The translations under genes and the position numbers were made by a program. A stretch of 8,355 nucleotides of DNA from Deltaproteobacteria bacterium. Its GTDB lineage: Bacteria > UBA10199 > JACPAL01 > JACOUP01. This document shows, piece after piece, positions 1-5,703 of the stretch. The notes under the pieces were generated by a model. The model was not told the origin of the DNA and did no database searches. It saw nothing but the letters and a program-made list of their open reading frames with translations. The stretch is taken from NCBI GenBank assembly GCA_030649435.1, contig JAUSKE010000042.1, forward strand, positions 1 to 8,355, in the 5' to 3' direction. Every line of letters begins with the position of its first letter. The first letter of the stretch is position 1.

Positions 1-297
1 GATTTGATTCTCAAGCTGGTCGACTTGAGGCTTGCGGACAATCGGGGCGGCAAATACCCGGAGGGGATCAACGGAGTTTTGAAACTGCGAAAAAGAATTC
101 AGGATGAACTCGATCGAAAACCACCCCTCCTCGCGCGTGACCTGGCGGTGACCGGCCATGACATTATGTCACTGGGGATACCGGCAGGGCCAAAGATTGG
201 GGAGATTCAACGCGCCCTTTTGCAGATCGTCATCGATGAGCCGGAGAAGAACACGAAAGAGGGACTCCTCTCGATCATCAAAAACCAGCTTTTATAG
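1..297 (+). CDS. cca: CCA-adding tRNA nucleotidyltransferase, C-terminal fragment (5' end off window)
   Basis: The reading frame is open from base 1 and ends at TAG 295-297, so 98 residues of the C-terminus are visible. The stretch DLAVTGHDIMSLGIPAG, followed by GPKIGEIQRALLQIVIDEPE and an NTKE tail, matches the C-terminal helical region typical of class II bacterial CCA-adding enzymes and tRNA nucleotidyltransferases. These enzymes add or repair the 3'-CCA of tRNA in the cytoplasm without a nucleic acid template. The catalytic head with its GxGxR...DxD motifs lies outside the window, so activity cannot be judged. CCA-adding and A-adding forms also cannot be separated from this fragment. Poly(A) polymerase (PcnB) is less likely because its usual basic tail is absent. 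The stop is two bases before the ATG of coaE, so the two genes are probably co-transcribed and coupled. Confidence 0.85.
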   Translation, partial: DLILKLVDLRLADNRGGKYPEGINGVLKLRKRIQDELDRKPPLLARDLAVTGHDIMSLGIPAGPKIGEIQRALLQIVIDEPEKNTKEGLLSIIKNQLL

Positions 298-299
298 CT

Positions 300-1052
300 A
301 TGAAGAAAAAGAAGGGAAAGAAATACGGCCAGGCCCAATTTGTAAAAGAACTTTGGGGGATTATGGAGAAGCAGGCGAGCGAAAACCCGGAGATCGCCCT
401 CCTCCACGAAAAGCTTTCTGGCGAGTTCGCCCCACCGGCGGGGCAGGTGCCGATAGTAAAAAAGGGGCCGATTCTGATCGGGCTAACCGGAGGGATCGCG
501 AGCGGCAAGTCGCTCCTCTCTTCCACTTTTAAAAAGAAGAAGGTCCCGGTCATTGATGCCGACCAAATCGCACATAAGGTCATTCAAAAAGGGAAACCGG
601 CCTACCGTGAGGTTATTGCCGTTTTTGGAGCCGGCATTCTTCAAAAGAATGGGGAGATCGATCGAAAGAAATTGGGATCAATCATCTTTACCGATGCTGA
701 TAAAAGAAGGCTCCTCGAATCAATCACCCATCCAGAGATTTCTAAAGTGATCCAAGATAAGATCCGAAAGAAAAAGAAGTCGAAGATGATCGTGATCGAT
801 GCCGCCCTACTCTTTGAATCGGGCCTCTCCGAAGAAATGGCAAAAAATATTGTTGTGACGATTGATCCTAATATTCAGCTGAAACGGCTGATGAATCGAG
901 ATAAGATCAAAGAACCGGAGGCCTGGCAGCGGATCCTCTCCCAATTCGGGAATCTCGATAAAGTCCAAAAAGCCGACTTCGTGATCGACAACTCCGGAAC
1001 GGTCAAAGAGACCCTGCGGCAAATGGATAAAATTTTTAGCCGATTAAGGTAG
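300..1052 (+). CDS. coaE: Dephospho-CoA kinase with N-terminal extension
   Basis: CoaE catalyses the last step of coenzyme A synthesis, ATP-dependent 3'-phosphorylation of dephospho-CoA in the cytosol. The P-loop GLTGGIASGKS is at residues 61-71, VIDADQIAH at 84-92, a THPEI motif at 143-147 and IDAALLFESGL in the middle. A helical, Lys-rich C-terminus completes the kinase core. Family members are usually about 200 residues with the P-loop near residue 8; this frame gives 250 residues with about 57 extra at the N-terminus. ATG 300 lies two bases after the cca stop and has no clear Shine-Dalgarno sequence, so it would rely on reinitiation. Other in-frame starts are ATG 363 and GTG 447; GTG 447 would give a 201-residue protein of standard length. 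The extension uses codons like a real gene and predicts an amphipathic helix (about residues 13-40), so I keep ATG 300, with moderate confidence in the start only. Confidence 0.95.
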   Translation: MKKKKGKKYGQAQFVKELWGIMEKQASENPEIALLHEKLSGEFAPPAGQVPIVKKGPILIGLTGGIASGKSLLSSTFKKKKVPVIDADQIAHKVIQKGKPAYREVIAVFGAGILQKNGEIDRKKLGSIIFTDADKRRLLESITHPEISKVIQDKIRKKKKSKMIVIDAALLFESGLSEEMAKNIVVTIDPNIQLKRLMNRDKIKEPEAWQRILSQFGNLDKVQKADFVIDNSGTVKETLRQMDKIFSRLR

Positions 1053-1060
1053 GGGCTACC
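1048..1060. other. 13-base palindrome spanning the convergent coaE and pnp stop codons
   Basis: GGTAG-GGG-CTACC is a perfect 5-bp inverted repeat around GGG. The coaE TAG (1050-1052) lies in one arm and the pnp TAG (- strand 1058-1056) in the other, so three bases separate the two genes. The hairpin is too short, and lacks the T-run, to be an intrinsic terminator. No terminator for either gene is visible near here, so transcripts of each probably run into the opposite gene. Confidence 0.5.
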
Positions 1061-3245
1061 TTCGAGGCCGATCGCCAAACCCACCACGCCCACGATCTCC
1101 ACCGAAACTGCGTCGAGGACGATCTTCTCTCTCGGGCGGAGGGGTCCAACCTTCAGGGGGCGTTTTTGTCTGACGGAGCGAGAGGGCAACCTTGCCATTC
1201 GGTTCGACACGGATGACCTTCACATCTACCGTATCCCCCTCTTTGACAACATCGGTCACACTGTTCACCCGCTTGTAGTCGAGCTCTGAAATATGGCAGA
1301 GCCCGTCGGTGTTCGGCAGGATATTCACAAAGGCACCGAAGTCAGCGATCTTAACGACTTTGCCGGTGTAGGTTTTACCCAACTCGGCAACCGCTGTTGA
1401 ACCCTTCACACGAGCAATTGCTTTTTCCATCGCCTGGCCGTCGTTCGAGAAAATCTTGACGGTTCCGTCATCCTCGACCTCGACCTGAGCACCGGTCTCA
1501 TCAACAATCGACCGAATGTTCTTGCCACCCGGCCCGATCAAAGCACCGATCATTTCTTTATCAATCATGATGGTGACAATGCGTGGGGCATAGGGTGAAA
1601 GATCGGCGCGAGCCTTAGCAATCGTCGCATTCATTTTTTCAAGAATATGCAAACGACCACGACGGGCCTGTTCCAACGCATCGGTCAAAAGTTTCTCATC
1701 GATGCCAGCAATCTTGATATCCATCTGCAGGGCGGTCACACCGTGACGGGTCCCGGTCACCTTAAAGTCCATATCTCCCAGGTGATCTTCATCCCCCAGG
1801 ATATCGGAAAGAACAGCAACCTTATCCCCTTCCTTCACAAGTCCCATCGCAATACCAGCCACCGGCTCCTTGATCGGAACACCGGCATCCATCAGGGCCA
1901 AACTCCCGCCGCAAACGGAGGCCATCGAGGAAGAACCGTTCGACTCTAAAATTTCAGAGACGATCCGAATTGTGTAAGGGAAGTCTTTTTCGTCCGGGAG
2001 TATCCCTTTCAAAGACCTTTCAGCCAAGGCTCCGTGACCGATCTCACGACGGCCGGGGCTCCTTAAAAATTTGACCTCGCCAACCGAAAACGGTGGGAAG
2101 TTGTAATGGAGCATGAACTTCTTGGACCATTCCCCCTTCAAGGCGTCGATGGTCTGTTCATCATCACCCGAACCGAGGGTGACGGTAACCAGCGCCTGTG
2201 TTTCACCACGGGTAAACAGGGCCGAGCCATGCGCCCTTGGCAAAAGACCTAGGTCACAGGTGATCTGACGGATTTCGTCATAAGCACGACCATCGATCCT
2301 TCGTTTTTCACTCAAAACGGTATTCCGTAAAATTTTTGATTCAAGATCATGGAGGATTTTTTCAACGGCTGGCTTCTTCGTCGCCATCTCTTCCAGAGTG
2401 ACCAAAGCAGCGATGGTTTCCTCTTTGACCTTTTCAATCGTTTCATTGCGCTGGAGCTTGTCACGAACAGAGAAAGCCTTGCGAAGGGCTGCCTCCGCCT
2501 GTTTTTCAACCTGTGCCAACAAGACAGAATCAACCTCGGGGAGAACGACCGCTATTTTTTTCTTCCCACATTTCTTGGTCAGTTCTTCCTGGATCGTTAG
2601 TAACGGCTGGATCGACTTGTGGCCAAAAAGAATGGCAGCGACAACATCGGCTTCCGCGACCTGGTCGGAGCGCCCTTCAACCATGACAATCGCGTCACGG
2701 CTGGCGACAACGATCAGATCAATGGAAGTTTTTTCCATCTGCTCCGGTGTCGGGTTGGCCACCAGTTGCCCATCCACCTTGCCGACGCGAACACCGGCAA
2801 TCGGCCCTAAAAATGGGGCTTCAGAAAGAGAAAGGGCTGCAGAGGTCCCGATAATCGCCAACACATCTGATTCATTTTCGGTATCGGCGGAGAGAACGGT
2901 CGCAATCACTTGAGTCTCATGGGCATACCCTTTTGGAAAAAGGGGACGAACTGGCCGATCAATAAACCGGCTGGTCAGGGTCGCCAATTCTGAGGGACGC
3001 CCTTCCCGCTTGAAGAAACCACCCGGAATTTTTCCGGCGGCGAAAGTCTTCTCGACGTAATCGACGGTCAGCGGGAGAAAGCTGATATTTTCTTTTGGTT
3101 TTTTTGAAACGCAAGCCGTGACTAAAACAATCGTATCGCCACAGGTGACAACCACCGAACCTCCGGCCTGTTTGGCCAGACGACCGGTTTCAATGGAGAC
3201 TTCCTTGCCGCCAATAGAGGCGGAAACAACAGTGGGTTTGTTCAT
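1056..3245 (-). CDS. pnp: Polyribonucleotide nucleotidyltransferase (PNPase)
   Basis: PNPase is a trimeric, phosphate-dependent 3'-5' exoribonuclease that degrades mRNA and can also add 3' tails. The 729-residue product has the full architecture: first RNase PH-like domain with FFKREGR at 77-83, a helical linker at about 240-310, and a second RNase PH domain. The second domain has the phosphate-binding GSSSM at 437-441 and DILGDEDHLGDMDFK at 481-495; D485 and D491 are the expected metal-binding acids. A KH domain follows with IGALIGPGGKNI (about 566-577), then an S1 domain at about 624-692. The tail from about 700 is Arg/Gly-rich (GGDRGRGGFGDRPRR). Length is near the E. coli protein (711). 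An in-frame TAG lies 18 bases upstream of ATG 3245, which excludes a longer protein. There is no Shine-Dalgarno sequence. The gene is last in the operon and is preceded by a long hairpin that may control it. Confidence 0.98.
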   Translation of the reverse strand: MNKPTVVSASIGGKEVSIETGRLAKQAGGSVVVTCGDTIVLVTACVSKKPKENISFLPLTVDYVEKTFAAGKIPGGFFKREGRPSELATLTSRFIDRPVRPLFPKGYAHETQVIATVLSADTENESDVLAIIGTSAALSLSEAPFLGPIAGVRVGKVDGQLVANPTPEQMEKTSIDLIVVASRDAIVMVEGRSDQVAEADVVAAILFGHKSIQPLLTIQEELTKKCGKKKIAVVLPEVDSVLLAQVEKQAEAALRKAFSVRDKLQRNETIEKVKEETIAALVTLEEMATKKPAVEKILHDLESKILRNTVLSEKRRIDGRAYDEIRQITCDLGLLPRAHGSALFTRGETQALVTVTLGSGDDEQTIDALKGEWSKKFMLHYNFPPFSVGEVKFLRSPGRREIGHGALAERSLKGILPDEKDFPYTIRIVSEILESNGSSSMASVCGGSLALMDAGVPIKEPVAGIAMGLVKEGDKVAVLSDILGDEDHLGDMDFKVTGTRHGVTALQMDIKIAGIDEKLLTDALEQARRGRLHILEKMNATIAKARADLSPYAPRIVTIMIDKEMIGALIGPGGKNIRSIVDETGAQVEVEDDGTVKIFSNDGQAMEKAIARVKGSTAVAELGKTYTGKVVKIADFGAFVNILPNTDGLCHISELDYKRVNSVTDVVKEGDTVDVKVIRVEPNGKVALSLRQTKTPPEGWTPPPEREDRPRRSFGGDRGRGGFGDRPRR

Positions 3246-3303
3246 GAAGATGCTAACGAAGAACTAATATTGAGAGGGAAACGAGATCTTTCTTGGAGAA
3301 TCG

Positions 3304-3355
3304 GCTGATAACTTAAAAAACAACCCTACTTAGGATCCTTTTCTAAATTATCAGC
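3304..3355 (-). promoter_or_regulatory. 24-pair hairpin in rpsO-pnp spacer, candidate RNase III processing site
   Basis: Read on the - strand, a 24-base arm (3355-3332) pairs with a 24-base arm (3327-3304) around the loop AAGT (3331-3328). By hand I count 23 of 24 positions paired, including four G-U wobbles, with one G-G mismatch. The outer eight pairs (GCTGATAA with TTATCAGC) are perfect. It lies 58 bases upstream of the pnp start and 10 bases after the rpsO stop. In E. coli the same spacer holds an RNase III-cleaved stem through which PNPase represses its own synthesis, so an equivalent role here is inferred from position and shape. The T6 run is inside the 3' arm rather than after the stem, so it does not look like an intrinsic terminator. 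Confidence 0.75.
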
Positions 3356-3365
3356 TCCAGCAACC

Positions 3366-3635
3366 TTATTTCCGCAGTCCGAGTTCCTTCGTTACCTTTT
3401 TATAGCGGTCTACACTTTTCGACCGCAGGTAGTTGATAAGACGCCGTCTCTGACCAACCATCATCAGGAGACCTCTCCTGGATTGGTGATCTTTGATCGA
3501 CGATTTAAAATGTTCCGTTAAAGAGCTAATCCGCTTGGTCAGAAGGGCAATCTGGACCTCGGGTGAACCGGTATCCTTTTCGTGGAGACGGTACTTCTTA
3601 ACAACCAGAGCCTTCCGTTCGTTCAATTCAGTCAT
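3366..3635 (-). CDS. rpsO: 30S ribosomal protein uS15
   Basis: This small primary-binding protein of the 30S subunit binds the 16S rRNA central domain (helices 20-22) and forms an intersubunit bridge. The 89-residue product is the standard length and aligns by eye with E. coli S15: DTGSPEVQIALLT near residues 21-33, DHQSRRGLLMMVGQRRRL near 49-66, INYLRSKSVDRY after that, and the terminal GLRK. Its ATG lies inside the end of truB, whose TGA is 8 bases into rpsO, so its translation is probably coupled to truB. No Shine-Dalgarno sequence is visible ahead of the start. In E. coli S15 also represses its own mRNA through a leader pseudoknot. Here the leader region is truB coding sequence, so such control cannot be read directly. 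Confidence 0.98.
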   Translation of the reverse strand: MTELNERKALVVKKYRLHEKDTGSPEVQIALLTKRISSLTEHFKSSIKDHQSRRGLLMMVGQRRRLINYLRSKSVDRYKKVTKELGLRK

Positions 3636-4344
3636 GGTGGCGCAAGCTAACAGAACCTGGGAGTGTTGTAAAGTCTAAATCCGATTTTTCTTTGACCTTT
3701 AAAACCGCTTCTTCAAGTTTCATGAGGGTTGTCGCCTGATCCAAGGCAAACGGCCCAACCCTTAAACGACGCAAAGAGGAGACAAAACCACAGGTTCCGA
3801 GCGCTTTGGCGATATCAGGCAGCAGAGAACGGATATAAGTCCCCTGCGAGCAACAGATGAAGAAGGTGAGACGCCTCTCTTCTGTCGCCTCGAGTGTGAG
3901 CATCTCAATCGTCACCTGTCGCGGGATGATCGGCGTCGTTTTTCCCTCGCGACTCCAGGCATAGAGCGGTTTCCCTTTGTACCGAACCGCACTATAAGAA
4001 GGGGTGTTCTGTTGGATCGCTCCGCGAAAGCGGCTTAAAACTGACTCCACCTGAAGAGCGGTAAGAGGAGGGACCGGCTCCTGTCTTACAATTTTTCCTT
4101 CACCATCTCCCGTCTCTGTTTCGGCACCGAGCTCTAAGACGGCCCGGTACTCTTTTGTTCCTTCGGCAATCTCCGAAATCTTTTTGGTTGCCCCATTGAT
4201 CGCCAACGGCAGAATCCCGGTCGCGAAAGGGTCCAGTGTCCCGGCATGCCCCACCTTTTTCACAGAAAGAAGCCTCTTCACACGAGCGACTACATCGTGA
4301 GAGGTCAAGCCTCCCGGCTTATCGATGATGAGAAAACCGTCCAT
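3628..4344 (-). CDS. truB: tRNA pseudouridine(55) synthase TruB
   Basis: TruB isomerises U55 in the T-loop of tRNAs to pseudouridine. The N-terminal IIDKPGGLTSHDVV (6-19) and the catalytic motif GHAGTLDPFATG (32-43, nucleophile D38) are intact, as are KEYRAVLELG and TPSYSAVRYKGKPLY. The segment CSQGTYIRSLLPDIAKALG is the conserved motif near the end of the catalytic domain. The protein is 238 residues, against 314 for E. coli TruB. It ends shortly after the catalytic core with a Lys/Glu-rich tail, so the C-terminal PUA-like RNA-binding domain appears to be missing. Short TruB forms exist in other bacteria, and all catalytic residues are present, so this is not a pseudogene. Its ATG abuts the nrnA TAA (TAAATG) and its end overlaps rpsO by 8 bases. 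Confidence 0.97.
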   Translation of the reverse strand: MDGFLIIDKPGGLTSHDVVARVKRLLSVKKVGHAGTLDPFATGILPLAINGATKKISEIAEGTKEYRAVLELGAETETGDGEGKIVRQEPVPPLTALQVESVLSRFRGAIQQNTPSYSAVRYKGKPLYAWSREGKTTPIIPRQVTIEMLTLEATEERRLTFFICCSQGTYIRSLLPDIAKALGTCGFVSSLRRLRVGPFALDQATTLMKLEEAVLKVKEKSDLDFTTLPGSVSLRHHD

Positions 4345-5307
4345 TTAGATTTTAAAGGCCTGTTCCACAGCCTTGAGAATTTTGGATTGAACTTCCTGAA
4401 GGGAGCCCTTCAAGGTACAGCCCGAAGCCCGGGCATGCCCACCACCGCCAAACTGGTTGGCAACCGCTGCGACATCAACACGATCTTTCGATCGAAAGCT
4501 CACCTTATAGAGGTTGTCCGATTCTTCACGAAACTGGACCGCCACCTCGACCGTACCAATTGATCTGAAGAAATTGATAAACCCTTCAGCATCTTCAACC
4601 GCGGCACCAGCCTCAGAGAGCATCTTCCGTGTCAGCAATCCATAGGCGAGATGGCCCTCCGGGCTGAGTGTCATTGTTTCTAAAACCTTGCCAAGAACCT
4701 TAAAACGGGAGGCGCTGTAATTTTCATCGACATTCTTGGAGACAAACCAAGGTTCCGCCCCCAACCGGACTAGCTCCGATGCGGTCTTTAAAGTTTTGGA
4801 ATTGGTATTCGAATAACGAAACCCACCGGTATCGGTCACCAGCGTGCAATAAATAGGGACCGCAATCTCTTTACTGATCGGGACCTTCAATTTCTTTAGG
4901 AGCCGATAGACCAACTCCCCCGTTGAAGGGGCCTTGGCATCGATCAGGTTGATATCGCCACACCGACCACTCTTGAGATGGTGATCGACGACAATCAGTT
5001 TCTTGATGCCACGACTATCCCTGAAAATATCCCCCACCCTCTCCTTTTCGGCACAATCGACAATGAACCCGGCGTCAAACGGCTCGTCGACCGTCAGGTC
5101 CCGACTGACAAGGTTGGTGTTCGGCAGAAAGGCCAGCGTCTTGGGGACACCATCACGGCTGTAGATCTTGACCTTCTTCCCCAAAAACTTGAGCCCAGCC
5201 CCCAGGGCGAGCATCGATCCCAAGGCATCCCCATCCGGATTGGCGTGGGAGGTCACAATAAAATTATGATTTTTTTGAATCGCGTCGATGACCTTCTTGA
5301 AGCTCAT
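4345..5307 (-). CDS. nrnA: DHH/DHHA1 family phosphoesterase, NrnA-like (nanoRNase / pAp phosphatase)
   Basis: The product (320 residues, the usual NrnA size) belongs to the DHH superfamily of Mn2+-dependent phosphoesterases. The metal-binding motifs are HANPDGDALGS at 21-31, the acidic strand IVDCAE at 82-87 (D84) and VVDHH at 106-110. The DHHA1 substrate-binding domain ends with GGGGHARASG at 287-296. Family members degrade 2-5 nucleotide RNAs from their ends and, in several species, dephosphorylate pAp. Which activity dominates cannot be told from sequence. Placement between rbfA and truB is common in bacteria that lack Orn, and it fits a role in finishing RNA decay started by PNPase. The start overlaps the rbfA stop as ATGA. 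AAAGGA five bases upstream of the ATG is the one convincing Shine-Dalgarno sequence in the window. Confidence 0.93.
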   Translation of the reverse strand: MSFKKVIDAIQKNHNFIVTSHANPDGDALGSMLALGAGLKFLGKKVKIYSRDGVPKTLAFLPNTNLVSRDLTVDEPFDAGFIVDCAEKERVGDIFRDSRGIKKLIVVDHHLKSGRCGDINLIDAKAPSTGELVYRLLKKLKVPISKEIAVPIYCTLVTDTGGFRYSNTNSKTLKTASELVRLGAEPWFVSKNVDENYSASRFKVLGKVLETMTLSPEGHLAYGLLTRKMLSEAGAAVEDAEGFINFFRSIGTVEVAVQFREESDNLYKVSFRSKDRVDVAAVANQFGGGGHARASGCTLKGSLQEVQSKILKAVEQAFKI

Positions 5308-5642
5308 TTGATCCTTTCAAACAGCTCTTCGGCCTTTCGCCGGAGTTCGTCCGTCTCGTCGAAAAAAAACTCAACCTCCGGAACGTAACGAAGCTTCACA
5401 CGCTGGGCGAGTCCCCGTCGGATAAAACCGCGGGACTCTTTTAGCCCTTCCTCAATCTCTTCACGAATCTGGTCATCCCCCGCACTGTAATAAAGCCGAA
5501 GGAGCCTTAAATCTTTTGTCAGGGTTGCGCGGGTGAGCGTTATCCGTTTAATCCGTTCATCCTGAGCCTCGAAGAGGATCAGGCTTGCCGCCTCTTTGAG
5601 AAGAGTATCGGCCAATCGTTCTGTGCGGTGAGGAATTGGCAT
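5304..5642 (-). CDS. rbfA: Ribosome-binding factor A
   Basis: RbfA is a KH-like protein that binds the 30S subunit near the 5' helix of 16S rRNA and supports late 30S maturation and cold adaptation. The 112-residue product starts MPIPHRTERLADTLLKEAAS and contains ITLTRATLTKDLRLLRLYYS (the family's usual 'v.vs.DLr.A.vyvs' strand). It then has RGFIRRGLAQRVKLRYVPEV and FFFDETDE. The frame is open further upstream to an ATG at 5684, but those 14 extra residues (MPRACHRHAPTKFH) are encoded mostly by the palindromic element at 5653-5703 and do not resemble RbfA. I therefore place the start at ATG 5642, which gives a normal family length. No Shine-Dalgarno sequence precedes it, so reinitiation after infB, 57 bases away, or a structured leader must supply ribosomes. 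The stop overlaps nrnA as ATGA. Confidence 0.92.
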   Translation of the reverse strand: MPIPHRTERLADTLLKEAASLILFEAQDERIKRITLTRATLTKDLRLLRLYYSAGDDQIREEIEEGLKESRGFIRRGLAQRVKLRYVPEVEFFFDETDELRRKAEELFERIK

Positions 5643-5652
5643 ATGAAATTTC

Positions 5653-5703
5653 GTAGGGGCATGGCGGTGACATGCCCTGGGCACGTCGACGCCGTGCCCC
5701 TAC
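5653..5703. repeat. 51-bp GTAGGGGC-type palindromic element at the infB-rbfA junction
   Basis: The arms GTAGGGGCATGGCG (5653-5666) and CGCCGTGCCCCTAC (5690-5703) are inverted repeats of 14 bp with one mismatch, which is a G-T wobble on one strand. The 23-base interior contains a second small inverted repeat, TGCCC-T-GGGCA. On the - strand the element begins GTAG, and this TAG (5702-5700) is the stop codon of infB. The element accounts for nearly the whole spacer between infB and the real rbfA start. From general knowledge, GTAGGGGC...GCCCCTAC palindromes occur as dispersed small repeats in various bacterial genomes. Only one full copy is visible here, so membership of a repeat family is inferred. 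Confidence 0.7.

Noticed and set aside
2398..2913. Open frame of 171 codons on the + strand opposite pnp
   Set aside because: It lies wholly antisense to the well-conserved PNPase core, has no recognisable motif, and its composition is that expected of a codon-position shadow.
3312..3335. Intrinsic terminator after rpsO (hairpin plus T6)
   Set aside because: The T6 run is part of the 3' arm of the 24-pair stem, and the short inner stem that would precede it has G-U pairs and only six pairs. A processing stem explains the region better.
3246..3365. pnp promoter in the spacer (GATAAT as a -10 box)
   Set aside because: GATAAT falls inside the hairpin arm, and no -35-like hexamer lies at proper spacing upstream, so I could not support a promoter.
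4425..4445. GC-rich palindromic bases in nrnA (around CCCGGGC and GGCATGCC)
   Set aside because: They encode the invariant GGGGHARASG motif, so codon constraint explains them.
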